Shown: piece after piece, positions 7,829-15,143 of the stretch
Layout: each line of letters begins with the position of its first letter
Position numbering within the stretch: the first letter of the stretch is position 1
Assembly (NCBI GenBank): GCA_031409855.1
Contig: JANNYA010000170.1
Coordinates: forward strand, 1-16,089
Source: JANNYA01 sp031409855
GTDB taxonomy: Bacteria; Pseudomonadota; Gammaproteobacteria; Xanthomonadales; SZUA-5
Direction of reading: 5' to 3'
Length of the DNA stretch: 16,089 nt
Made by a program: the position numbers and the translations under genes
Notes under the pieces: model-generated
Told to the model about the DNA's origin: nothing
The model's input: the letters and a program-made list of their open reading frames with translations, nothing else
Databases searched by the model: none

Positions 7829-8371
7829 ATGCCGTTGAACGATTCTCAGCAGGGCCAAGTAGACAAGTTGACAGAAAAGTTCGATCTGCTGATGCAGGTG
7901 CAACTCGATACCGACGATTTTTCTGCTGACTGGGGCCATTGTGACCGTCTGGCAACCTATGTCGCACGGATGGTTAGTCATAATCGTGCCGATTCTTTGC
8001 AGTACGCCAACTTATTCTCGACGGCGTTCAATGAATTGCTAGAAACGGCGTTTCGCAACCACCATAAAGGCGGGCAGATTGCATGTACGGTTTCGCGGGC
8101 CGGTTCGATTGACCGCATCGAGCTGTCGATCCCCTGCGACGCGCCGCTCAGCGCGTTTTACATCAACGCGGTGGCGTCGCTGGCAAAAGCTGATTTTGTC
8201 GAATCCTACGTTAACGCCTTGCTGAGTGATGGCCCACTTGATTCACGGATCGGCCTGCTAGAGCTAGCGGTCGATTACAACGCACGCCTGTCGGTGCGAC
8301 AAGACTCTGCAGCAATCGTCTGCTTAATCACCGAACTTACACTTGATACGCCGGTCGCCCAGGGGAATTAA
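7829..8371 (+). CDS. Degenerate GHKL/HATPase-like regulatory protein, first gene of the partner-switching operon
   Basis: The product is 180 residues, soluble, and starts at an ATG behind GGAGGG. Residues 60-75 (YANLFSTAFNELLETAF) resemble the N box of anti-sigma-type GHKL kinases (NExxxNA), but the second Asn is Thr73. The C-terminal part (DSRIGLLELAVDYNARLSVRQD) aligns by eye with the G-box and following strand of the protein encoded at 11920-12474, yet the Gly-rich motif is nearly gone. ATP binding is therefore doubtful; it may act as a scaffold, or as a partner that binds STAS domains without a kinase step. This reading rests on the resemblance to its operon neighbour and on context, not on a clear motif. 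It is five bases from the following gene and almost certainly co-transcribed. An alternative is an unrelated regulatory family with a chance resemblance. Confidence 0.8.
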   Translation: MPLNDSQQGQVDKLTEKFDLLMQVQLDTDDFSADWGHCDRLATYVARMVSHNRADSLQYANLFSTAFNELLETAFRNHHKGGQIACTVSRAGSIDRIELSIPCDAPLSAFYINAVASLAKADFVESYVNALLSDGPLDSRIGLLELAVDYNARLSVRQDSAAIVCLITELTLDTPVAQGN

Positions 8372-8376
8372 TAGCC

Positions 8377-9537
8377 ATGACTTTTAGCGCCCGATTTGAT
8401 GAAAACAATCAAGAACTGATACTGACCGGTGCCATGAGCCCGCGTCGGCCGCAGGACTTAACCGACTTCAGCACTTTGTTTCAGCAATGCGTGAAGCGCG
8501 TCGAGGGCACGCTCTATCTCAACGTGAAGCGCTTAGCGCGGCTGAATAACACGGCATTTCATGAAGTTGCTAGGCTGGTTAGCGCGGCTTGCGCTGAGCG
8601 CCCGAAACTACAAATTTCTGTGATTACCTCTAGCGTCGTGGGCTGGGCCGCACGCAAGTTTGGTCGACTGACTTTGATCAGCCCCAACGTCGTGGTCGAG
8701 GAATATGACAAGGCTTTTTATCCGGGCCAGGATGTCTTGGAAAACGGAGGCTTTATTCCAATACTGCGCACCCAAACCAAAATGACGTGGCGCCACGAAG
8801 AAGCGATTTTGCAGCGTCACGGCTTGAAAGCTGGCATGTCCGTTGCCGATGTTTGCTGCGGGATCGGTGATTTTGCCGTGTTGATGTACAAATCGTTTAA
8901 TCCATCTAGGTTAGTCGCGATTGATCACGCCAAACCCAGCTTGGCCTATGCACGCAAGGTTGCCAACGATTTTGGCATCCGCGGTATCGAATACGTTTAT
9001 GGCGACGCCGCTAATTTATTGTTTGACGACAATCAGTTTGACTTCGTTACCTGCCGTCATTCCTTGCAAGTGTTCGATCAACCCGCACTGATCCTGAAAG
9101 AGCTGTTTCGAATTTGTAAACCCGGCGGCACGGTTTACATTACGAATGAGAAAAACTCGCACTGTTTGGGCGAGCCCCGCGCAGAAACGATTCAATGGAC
9201 CTACAACGAAGTTGCGCGGCTGTGGGCGCACTTCAGCATGGATATTGAGTTAGGCCCGAAAAGCCGACGATTTTTGCTGGACGCGGGTTTTGAGAACATC
9301 CATATGGAATCATTTATGTGCACCAATCTTGATGGCGGGGACCCACAAGATTTTGCCGACGTGATCCAAGCGTGGCAGGATGTTTACGCCGACAAGATGG
9401 CGGTTGAGCGCGGTGACAGCGCTGAATTTATTGCCCGCTTCAAACAAGGTTTCCAAGATCATATTTTTGCCGCCTTGCATCCGAAAGGCTATGCCGGTTG
9501 GCCAATTTGGGTCTCGTCTGGACGTAAACCAGCATGA
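8377..9537 (+). CDS. STAS-like domain fused to a SAM-dependent methyltransferase
   Basis: The 386-residue protein begins at ATG 8377 behind AGGGGAA. Residues 1-115 look like a STAS fold: beta strands around ELILTGAM and TLYLNVKRL, then LNNTAFHEVARLV, which aligns with LNSSGINLF of the free STAS protein at the end of this operon. Thr59 falls where SpoIIAA-type proteins carry the phosphorylated Ser. From about residue 135 there is a class I methyltransferase: motif I VADVCCGIGDFA (156-167), the ribose-binding acid in AIDHAK (Asp183), YGDAANL (208-214), FDFVTCRHSLQVF and a CKPGGTVYITNEKN strand. The substrate is unknown. It is the only catalytic output module of the operon apart from the kinase and phosphatase, so phosphorylation of the STAS part may control methylation. 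Its stop overlaps the phosphatase start (ATGA). Confidence 0.88.
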   Translation: MTFSARFDENNQELILTGAMSPRRPQDLTDFSTLFQQCVKRVEGTLYLNVKRLARLNNTAFHEVARLVSAACAERPKLQISVITSSVVGWAARKFGRLTLISPNVVVEEYDKAFYPGQDVLENGGFIPILRTQTKMTWRHEEAILQRHGLKAGMSVADVCCGIGDFAVLMYKSFNPSRLVAIDHAKPSLAYARKVANDFGIRGIEYVYGDAANLLFDDNQFDFVTCRHSLQVFDQPALILKELFRICKPGGTVYITNEKNSHCLGEPRAETIQWTYNEVARLWAHFSMDIELGPKSRRFLLDAGFENIHMESFMCTNLDGGDPQDFADVIQAWQDVYADKMAVERGDSAEFIARFKQGFQDHIFAALHPKGYAGWPIWVSSGRKPA

Positions 9538-11915
9538 GTGAGGAAGTTTCGAAATCGTGGCTGCAACGCATGACCTCCATGCCGATCAGCTTCCGCGCTA
9601 AATTCATCCTTCTGGTCGGCGCGGCGGTGCTGTTTGATTTGCTGCTCAGCGGCGGCGTAGCACTTTACAATGTGCGTCGCCTTTCAAACGATGCCACCAC
9701 CGAGATCGAAGCGGGCTTAACCAAAGCGAATCAGGAGTATCTGCGCAACTATATTGAAACGACGGCGCTGCGTGCAGATTTGCTGCTGGATCAGGCCTTT
9801 TCCGAGGTCACTGCACTCGCTGGCACGATGCAAACCCTGATTGACCAACCCGGTGCCAAAGCCGCTATCGGCCAAGCGTTGTTAAAACAGCCGCATTTTG
9901 CCTCGCCCCTAGCGTTTGATAAGGCTGGCGGCTGGGCACAAAACGCACCTGGAAATACTTCCGTGGTCAGCGTTTGGGGCTATTTGCTGGATGCACAGAA
10001 TCGCCCAAAACCAGAAGTCATGAACGAAGTCTTTGACAGCTCCGTTTTTGATCTTTTTGGCGGCAGTTCAATGCAAACTGGCGCAAAAAAACTACAAATG
10101 TATTACGTAGGGCCCAAAAACCTGCCAATTATGCGTACCACGCCCTACTCTGAGCAGGCGCAAACCTTCGACAAGCTCTACCCAGGACACAACGTCGCAA
10201 ACTTTTGGGACTTTTTCTTTCCGGGTGTTTATGAAGGCTGGCAGGGCTGGATTAAAGACCCGGCAGCACGCCCGGTCGCGAATGACATCACTACCACCGC
10301 ACCCTATATTGACGCTATTACCGGTGCGCTCATCGTGAGTTATTTTCACCCACTTTGGACGCAGGATCGCTCCGACGTTGCGGGCATGGTCGCCGCCGAC
10401 GTCACCCTAGATCAGCTTGCCGGGATCGTCGAAAACGTCAAGTTAGCCGAAACTGGCTTTGGCTTTTTGGTGATGTCCAACGGCAATGTGCTGGCGATCA
10501 ACTCAGCCGGTGAGAAAGTCCTGGGCTTAACGATTGCCAACGCGCTTGACAGCAGTGGCGTCACCGGCCTCAATCGTTCACTGAAAGTTTCCAGTCAGCA
10601 AACGGTTGCAAGCTTGACCTTGCCAAGCAACGACGAAACCTCGTTGGTGCATATCAATTTGACCAACAATGGCGCAGCGGTACCCCATACCGTGGTGCTG
10701 CGTCGCTTAAAAACGGCGAATCTTTGGAATGGCAAAGACGGTATCGTGGCCGAAAATCTAACGCTCGGTTTTGTCGTTCCGGATCACGAAATTTTCGCGT
10801 CCTTGACCGCTGCGCAAGCCAAGATCACGCTCGCCACAAAACGAATTATGGCCTGGCAAGTCGCTACGTTGATCTTGAGCATGATCATCGTCTTAGTCGC
10901 TGTCGTTGGCATTTCCAAGCGCATAACCGCCGGCTTAAGTGCACTTGCTGAAGCGGCGCGGCGTATGTCGAACAAAGACTACGGCGTGCGCGTGACGATT
11001 CCGACGCGCGACGAGGTCGGCCAAGTCGGCGTCGCGTTCAATTTGATGGCCGAGCAAATTCGCTTCCACGCCGAGCATCTCGAACAGCTCGTCGATGCGC
11101 GCACCCACGAATTGGGTGAGGCGAATAAAGAAATCTTGGTACTGAACGAACAATTAAAAGGTGAAAACTCGCGTTTAGGCGCCGAGTTAGACGTTGCCCG
11201 TCGAGTGCAAATGATGGTGCTGCCGAAGCCGGGTGAGTTAGGCTCGATCCCACATCTTGAGATCGCAAGTTTCATCGAGCCCGCAGATGAAGTGGGTGGC
11301 GATTATTATGACGTGCTGCAGGCCGGTAACCGCCTCAAAATCGGCATTGGCGATGTGACCGGGCATGGTCTGGAAAGCGGCGTGCTAATGCTGATGGTGC
11401 AGTCGGTTGCGCGCGCGCTGCAAGAACAGGGCGAAAACGATCCGAAAGTGTTCCTGGAAGTGCTGAATCGTGCGATCTACAAAAACATTGAGCGCACCGA
11501 ATCCGGCAACTCATTGACTTTGGCCTTCATAGATTACGCAGATGAAAAAGCGACGTTGACCGGGCAGCATGAAGAAGTGCTGGTCATTCGCAAGAACGGT
11601 GATATCGAGCGTATAGACACTGCTGATTTGGGCTTCCCGGTTGGCTTAGAGCCGGATATTTCAGACTTTATCGCCTCGCATGAATTCAAATTCGAGTCTG
11701 GCGATGTGATTATTTTGCACACCGATGGCATTACAGAAGCGGAAAACCCACAAAACGAGCTGTTCGGCGTAGAGCGGCTTTATGCAAGCGCCTATCGCCT
11801 GCGACTGGGTAGTGCGGCGGAAATTGTGCAGGGCATTATTGCGGACCTGATGGAACATATCGGGACACAGAAAATCTTCGACGACATAACGCTCGTCGTT
11901 ATGCGACACAGGTGA
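9534..11915 (+). CDS. Membrane SpoIIE/PP2C-type phosphatase with extracytoplasmic sensor and HAMP domain
   Basis: This 793-residue protein has a membrane helix near residues 24-46, a large periplasmic sensor region (about 47-435, probably a double Cache domain), a second helix (about 440-461), a HAMP domain (about 462-515, ending near EVGQVGVAFNLMAEQI), a coiled coil (about 515-560) and a C-terminal SpoIIE-type PP2C phosphatase (about 565-793). Metal-binding acids are visible in DEVGGDYYD (Asp585, Asp590), IGDVTGHG (Asp607), LHTDGITEAEN and the final FDDITLVVMR. The overall plan resembles SiaA of Pseudomonas aeruginosa and RsbU/RsbP-type phosphatases, which remove phosphate from STAS proteins. 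Here the two encoded STAS domains are the natural substrates. It is expected to couple an external signal to the partner switch. The start overlaps the methyltransferase stop. Confidence 0.93.
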   Translation: MSEEVSKSWLQRMTSMPISFRAKFILLVGAAVLFDLLLSGGVALYNVRRLSNDATTEIEAGLTKANQEYLRNYIETTALRADLLLDQAFSEVTALAGTMQTLIDQPGAKAAIGQALLKQPHFASPLAFDKAGGWAQNAPGNTSVVSVWGYLLDAQNRPKPEVMNEVFDSSVFDLFGGSSMQTGAKKLQMYYVGPKNLPIMRTTPYSEQAQTFDKLYPGHNVANFWDFFFPGVYEGWQGWIKDPAARPVANDITTTAPYIDAITGALIVSYFHPLWTQDRSDVAGMVAADVTLDQLAGIVENVKLAETGFGFLVMSNGNVLAINSAGEKVLGLTIANALDSSGVTGLNRSLKVSSQQTVASLTLPSNDETSLVHINLTNNGAAVPHTVVLRRLKTANLWNGKDGIVAENLTLGFVVPDHEIFASLTAAQAKITLATKRIMAWQVATLILSMIIVLVAVVGISKRITAGLSALAEAARRMSNKDYGVRVTIPTRDEVGQVGVAFNLMAEQIRFHAEHLEQLVDARTHELGEANKEILVLNEQLKGENSRLGAELDVARRVQMMVLPKPGELGSIPHLEIASFIEPADEVGGDYYDVLQAGNRLKIGIGDVTGHGLESGVLMLMVQSVARALQEQGENDPKVFLEVLNRAIYKNIERTESGNSLTLAFIDYADEKATLTGQHEEVLVIRKNGDIERIDTADLGFPVGLEPDISDFIASHEFKFESGDVIILHTDGITEAENPQNELFGVERLYASAYRLRLGSAAEIVQGIIADLMEHIGTQKIFDDITLVVMRHR

Positions 11916-11919
11916 AATT

Positions 11920-12474
11920 ATGATTTCTCACTACGGCATTATCCCACCCGAGCGCGTAGAAAACGTTGCCGTCACCCGGCTGATACTGCGGGACGGTGCG
12001 CTGGAACTGCGCTGGTTTCACTGTAGCGAAACCGCAGAATTCTTAGGCGACTACTTTTCCGTGCAGGCGCGCGTCGCCAAGTTAAATAGCCGTGATGCGC
12101 AGCACAGCATTGGCTATATGGCGAATGAAATTCTTGAAAACGCGGTCAAATTTCGTGCGCTTGGTCTGGGTGACATTGAAATCGAAGCCACGCTGCAAGC
12201 TAATGCCTTTGAGATGCAAGTCATGCATTTTGTCGAAGCCAGCGTTGGCGAACGATTCCAAGCGCTACTGATCGAACTACTCAAACGCGACCCAGGTGAG
12301 CTGCTTATTGAGCGCATCGAAGCCAATGCTGCGGATAGCTCAAGCGGTGGCTCTGGCCTGGGAATCCTAACGCTGATGAGCGATTACGGTGCCAGCCTGG
12401 GCTGGAGTTTCGCGCAGGAAGTACCGGGTGCACCGATGCGCTTGAGTATCTATGCAACGCTCACACTGGTCTAG
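11920..12474 (+). CDS. GHKL/HATPase-type anti-sigma-kinase-like regulator
   Basis: The product is 184 residues and soluble, starting four bases after the phosphatase stop, with AGGTGA overlapping that stop as the ribosome-binding sequence. It has a clear N box, NEILENAVKF (69-78), and a Gly-rich G box, GGSGLGIL (143-150), as in the ATP-binding fold of SpoIIAB/RsbW-type serine kinases. The intermediate D-box Asp is not obvious, with MHFVEAS in its place, so the nucleotide-binding mode may differ. From memory, the pair formed with the next gene resembles the Synechocystis slr1658/slr1659 type of regulators; this should be confirmed by search. The likely role is to phosphorylate or sequester the adjacent STAS protein, and perhaps the STAS part of the methyltransferase fusion. 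It resembles the first protein of the operon (7829-8371) but keeps better motifs. Confidence 0.85.
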   Translation: MISHYGIIPPERVENVAVTRLILRDGALELRWFHCSETAEFLGDYFSVQARVAKLNSRDAQHSIGYMANEILENAVKFRALGLGDIEIEATLQANAFEMQVMHFVEASVGERFQALLIELLKRDPGELLIERIEANAADSSSGGSGLGILTLMSDYGASLGWSFAQEVPGAPMRLSIYATLTLV

Positions 12475-12505
12475 TTCCAGTCTCAAACTTAAAAGAAGGC
12501 CGGAA

Positions 12506-12844
12506 ATGGAAATCAAGACAAGTGAATATCGGGTTTGGGTTGAAGGCGCTACGGTGTACTTTGAAGGCACCATGCGGCTATCAAGCAACGACGCCTACGC
12601 GCCGATCCAAGAAATTATGGCTAAGGTACTGGCCACCGCACCACCAGCCGTTACGCTAGATTTAACCGGGCTCGAGTTTCTAAATAGCTCCGGCATAAAC
12701 TTATTCGCCAAATTCACCATCGAAGTGCGCAAGCTCGCCCATACGGGTTTGGCGGTTCGGGGGTCAAGCCGCATCCCTTGGCAGTCGAAATCCTTGCCGA
12801 ATTTGAAGAAGTTGTATCCGGCGTTGGATTTGGCGATTTCTTAA
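12506..12844 (+). CDS. STAS-domain anti-anti-sigma-factor-like protein
   Basis: The 112-residue protein starts at ATG 12506 behind AGAAGG with a six-base spacing. The frame extends upstream to 12452, but that start lies inside the previous gene and lacks a ribosome-binding site. It is a single STAS domain: strands around VYFEGTMRL and AVTLDLTGLEFL, then the key turn NSSGINLFAKF (60-70). Ser62 is at the position phosphorylated in SpoIIAA (DSSG motif), and the following helix and AVRGSS strand are also as expected. It is probably the reversible phosphorylation target: phosphorylated by a GHKL kinase, dephosphorylated by the SpoIIE-type phosphatase, and binding its partner only in one state. No sigma factor is encoded nearby, so the final output is not visible. 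It is the last gene of the five-gene operon. Confidence 0.9.
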   Translation: MEIKTSEYRVWVEGATVYFEGTMRLSSNDAYAPIQEIMAKVLATAPPAVTLDLTGLEFLNSSGINLFAKFTIEVRKLAHTGLAVRGSSRIPWQSKSLPNLKKLYPALDLAIS

Positions 12845-12923
12845 CGGCAATAAGGCCATCCCGAAACTTCAGGTCTTGTGATCGTCTTTGCGTTGATGGA
12901 CTTTAGCTAACGGGTTGACATTT

Positions 12924-13131
12924 TCGGGTGCCATTCAAACTGATGGATCGTCATCCCCAAATGTTTTAGTCGGGGATCTAGCCGCACTTGCGCAAAGTAC
13001 AGCGAATTGCAATGAGCTCTCTGGATTCCCGCCAAAAGCACGCGGGAATGACGAACTCAGTGCGCCGTCGCCCATTAAATTCGAATCAGCAAAAACTGCC
13101 GAGATTCCCCTCCAGTTTGAATCGCACCCGA
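12924..13131. mobile_element. MITE-like element, 208 bp, with 19-bp terminal inverted repeats and CATTT target duplication
   Basis: The left end TCGGGTGCCATTCAAACTG (12924-12942) and the right end CAGTTTGAATCGCACCCGA (13113-13131) are inverted repeats of 19 bases with a single mismatch. Each is flanked on the outside by CATTT (12919-12923 and 13132-13136), a direct repeat as left by transposition. The interior has no coding capacity for a transposase, so it would need a transposase in trans. Inside lies a pair of REP-like palindromes, annotated separately. It sits 71 bases before the exosortase gene and could supply or disrupt its promoter. I cannot assign a parent IS family from the ends. 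Confidence 0.75.
12949..13054. repeat. Two REP-like palindromes in inverted orientation nested in the MITE-like element
   Basis: Copy one (12949-12981) runs CGTCATCCCC ... GGGGATCTAG. Copy two (13021-13054) runs CTGGATTCCCGCC ... GCGGGAATGACGA and is the same motif on the opposite strand. Each can fold by itself (CCCC/GGGG; ATTCCCGC/GCGGGAAT) and the two can pair with each other through CGTCAT/ATGACG. This resembles the CGTCATTCCCGC...GCGGGAATCCAG repeats common in beta- and gammaproteobacterial genomes. Copy one is more diverged. Confidence 0.7.
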
Positions 13132-13202
13132 CATTTTCTATTCGCACTTTTATCGCAACCCGATGCGCTAAACTTTGCGCTCAACTTTTATTTGGTTTGC
13201 TC

Positions 13203-13748
13203 ATGACGCGCTTTGTTATCACTTTTGGCATTTTACTTGTCAGTCTATTTGTATTTTATTTGTTGCCCTGGGGCCAGGACTATATGTCTACCCCGATCAC
13301 CAGCGCGGTGGCGAAAGTATCAGCAACGCTGATGATGCTGTTTGATGAAACCGTCGTTGCACAGGGTATTTCGATATTCGACAAAGCCACGGGTCAGGGC
13401 ATTCAAGTTGTGGCAGGTTGCAACGGCATGGAGGCGGTGATTATTTTATTTGCCTCTGTATTTGCCTTCCCGGCAACTTTTCAGCAAAAGTGCGTGGGGT
13501 TTGTCGCAGGTTTTTTTGCGATTCATGCACTCAATGTTGTTCGCATTATCAGCCTTTACTACCTTGCTATCTATAGCATGACGTGGTTTGAGTGGTTCCA
13601 TTTGTATGTCTGGCAAATGTTGATCATTTTGGACGCACTGGTCGTTTGGCTGCTTTGGCTGCGTTGGATCAATAAAGGCAAAGCAAACCGCAATGCGCCG
13701 CAAACGCGCAACAAGCCCGACTCTGTAGTGGCAAACGCCACAAGTTAA
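13203..13748 (+). CDS. xrtH: Exosortase, XrtH type (IPTLxxWG-CTERM sorting)
   Basis: The ATG at 13203 gives a 181-residue polytopic membrane protein. Upstream in-frame codons run through the inserted repeat element and are rejected as start. The exosortase catalytic set is visible: Cys73 in VVAGCNGMEA, Arg114 in NVVRIISLYY and His133 in FEWFHLYVWQ, each next to a membrane helix, with AFPATFQQK and a final helix ending LLWLRWINKGK. The small size and these local motifs fit exosortase H, which recognises IPTLxxWG-CTERM tails; the larger EpsH/XrtA proteins are ruled out. The role is a transpeptidase-like processing of secreted proteins at the inner membrane for surface attachment or export. No CTERM substrate is encoded in the window. 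The stop overlaps the next start (TAATG). The assignment to XrtH as opposed to another small exosortase is by eye. Confidence 0.85.
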   Translation: MTRFVITFGILLVSLFVFYLLPWGQDYMSTPITSAVAKVSATLMMLFDETVVAQGISIFDKATGQGIQVVAGCNGMEAVIILFASVFAFPATFQQKCVGFVAGFFAIHALNVVRIISLYYLAIYSMTWFEWFHLYVWQMLIILDALVVWLLWLRWINKGKANRNAPQTRNKPDSVVANATS

Positions 13749-14554
13749 TGCGCGTTTTGATCGCTGGTGCGGGTGATTTAGGCACCTTTGTGGCACATTT
13801 GTTGCGCGAACAAGGGGCATCGGTAGTTGCTTTTACGCGCAGCGGTAGCGGCAATAGCGTAGGTGCGGATTTATCGAATGCAGCTGAGATTGCACCGCTG
13901 ATCGCAGGCGCTGACACCATTATTTTCACCGCAGCACCCGGTGAACGCAGCGAACTCGCCTATCGCGCGCTATTTATTGCTGGCTTACAAAATATTCTTC
14001 AGACGCGCCAGCAACAGGCGTTGCTATTTTGTTCCAGCACGGCCGCTTATGGTCAAGATGACGGCTCGTGGGTGGATGAGGCTACGCCAGCCCAACCGAG
14101 CGCTTTTAACGGTCGCATCCTGGTGAAGGCAGAAACGTTACTGCGCCCTGGCGATATCGCGCTGCGTTTGGGCGGAATTTATGGGCCTCGCTTTGCGCGC
14201 GAAGGGCAAAATTCAGTGCGTGATTTTGCGCGCCGACAGGCGCTTTCAGGGGCGCAACCACTGGCGCAGCATTGGACGAATCGCATCCATATCGCTGATG
14301 CTGCTCGCGCAATTGTATTTGCGCTGGGCTTGCAACGTCCGCCGCTGCAGCTCAACTTAGTGGACAACGAACCCTGCACCCAGCAAGCGCTTTATGATTC
14401 CCAGCGAATTGCGGCCGGCCTTGAACCCGTTGCGCCGATTCTTGCCGCCGCAACCGGCAAGCGCGTCGCCAACACTCTACTGCGCCAGCTCGGTTTTTCT
14501 TGCCAGTATCCTAGCTATCGCGAAGGCTATGCGTCGATGCCGAGCGCTCGATGA
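13748..14554 (+). CDS. Atypical SDR, NAD-dependent epimerase/dehydratase-like (YeeZ type)
   Basis: The product is 268 residues and overlaps the exosortase stop by one base. The N-terminus has the dinucleotide-binding motif GAGDLG (7-12) of a Rossmann fold, then a short AFTRSGS loop, TAAP (61-64), the strand-end LLFCSSTAAYG (92-102) with the SDR Ser/Thr and Tyr101, and RLGGIYGPR (140-148) followed by NRIHIADAARAI, characteristic of extended/atypical SDRs. The classical YxxxK pair is not clean here, as in YeeZ-like proteins; Lys127 in RILVKAE may replace it. The total length is shorter than for sugar epimerases (about 310-340). The substrate is unknown. Genes of this type often lie beside unrelated housekeeping genes, so a link with exosortase or glycan supply is only an inference. 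Its stop overlaps the NlpC/P60 start (ATGA). Confidence 0.88.
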   Translation: MRVLIAGAGDLGTFVAHLLREQGASVVAFTRSGSGNSVGADLSNAAEIAPLIAGADTIIFTAAPGERSELAYRALFIAGLQNILQTRQQQALLFCSSTAAYGQDDGSWVDEATPAQPSAFNGRILVKAETLLRPGDIALRLGGIYGPRFAREGQNSVRDFARRQALSGAQPLAQHWTNRIHIADAARAIVFALGLQRPPLQLNLVDNEPCTQQALYDSQRIAAGLEPVAPILAAATGKRVANTLLRQLGFSCQYPSYREGYASMPSAR

Positions 14555-15063
14555 AAGTGGGTATCGCGCTTACGCTGGGACTCGTTTTTGCCTATGCAGG
14601 ATGCTCCAGCACGGGGCCACGCCGGCATTCCGCATATGTCTACAGGCCGACGCAGCAAAACGAGCAGCCACAACAGGAACCAGCAGGGGCATCGGCGAAT
14701 GCGGTCGCGTTTCGTGCACTAAGTTTGGTCGGCACGCCTTATCTTTACGGCGGCGAATCACCGCAAACCGGTTTTGATTGTTCTGGCTTTGTCCGCTTTA
14801 TCTATCGGGATGCGCTCGGCGTGGTATTGGCGCGCACCGCGCAGGCGCAGTCAACTTACGGCCGCATGCTTCGACAACATAACAATTTACGCCTCGGTGA
14901 TTTGGTGTTTTTCAGCGAAGGATCAACGATTTTCCACGTCGGCCTGTATGTTGGCGAAGGTCGCTTCGTACATGCGCCACGCAGCGGCAAAAACGTCCAG
15001 CTCTCGACATTAAGCAGCGGCTATTGGGCAGAACGCTTCGTTCTAGCCCGGCGCGTGCTGTGA
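14551..15063 (+). CDS. NlpC/P60 (C40) cell-wall hydrolase, probable lipoprotein
   Basis: The product is 170 residues. The N-terminus is a short signal sequence (MKVGIALTLGLVFA) with AGCSS, so Cys18 is a candidate lipidation site, although Tyr at position -3 makes the lipobox imperfect. After a Gln/Pro-rich linker (30-50) comes an NlpC/P60 domain: GTPYLYGGESP, the catalytic Cys77 in FDCSGFVRF, GDLVFF, His129 in IFHVGLYVG and His141 in RFVHAPRSGK. These enzymes cleave the D-gamma-Glu/diaminopimelate bond in peptidoglycan stem peptides (Spr/MepS-like, NlpC). The protein probably acts in the periplasm, anchored to the outer membrane. It overlaps the SDR gene by four bases and closes the operon; the 80 bases behind it have no T-rich terminator. 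Confidence 0.92.
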   Translation: MKVGIALTLGLVFAYAGCSSTGPRRHSAYVYRPTQQNEQPQQEPAGASANAVAFRALSLVGTPYLYGGESPQTGFDCSGFVRFIYRDALGVVLARTAQAQSTYGRMLRQHNNLRLGDLVFFSEGSTIFHVGLYVGEGRFVHAPRSGKNVQLSTLSSGYWAERFVLARRVL

Positions 15064-15077
15064 TCACACGAAGCAAA

Positions 15078-15106
15078 TTACACTTGACTAGCAGCCTTGC
15101 TAGACT
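15078..15106 (+). promoter_or_regulatory. Possible extended -10 promoter overlapping a perfect inverted repeat
   Basis: TGCTAGACT (15098-15106) fits an extended -10 box, with TTACAC (15078-15083) as a poor -35 at 17 bases. CTAGCA-GCCT-TGCTAG (15088-15103) is a perfect 6-bp inverted repeat overlapping it. This may be an operator, or a short hairpin after the NlpC/P60 gene. The reductase start follows 38 bases later. Confidence 0.3.
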
Positions 15107-15143
15107 CAGCCCCACCGCACCCTAACTTACCCGGAATGATCCA

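Larger units (their letters stand above)
12845..13202 (+). other. Non-coding gap occupied mostly by a MITE-like insertion
   Basis: These 358 bases separate the partner-switching operon from the exosortase operon. Positions 12924-13131 are a small inverted-repeat element, described separately. The first 75 bases hold no clear terminator. The final 66 bases before the exosortase ATG have no strong promoter or Shine-Dalgarno sequence. The reading frame of the exosortase gene is open back to 12915, but that extension would translate the repeat element and is not taken as coding. Confidence 0.7.

Noticed and set aside
12915..13202. Upstream in-frame extension of the exosortase by 96 codons
   Set aside because: It would translate the MITE-like repeat, lacks membrane or exosortase character, and the ATG at 13203 gives the family length.
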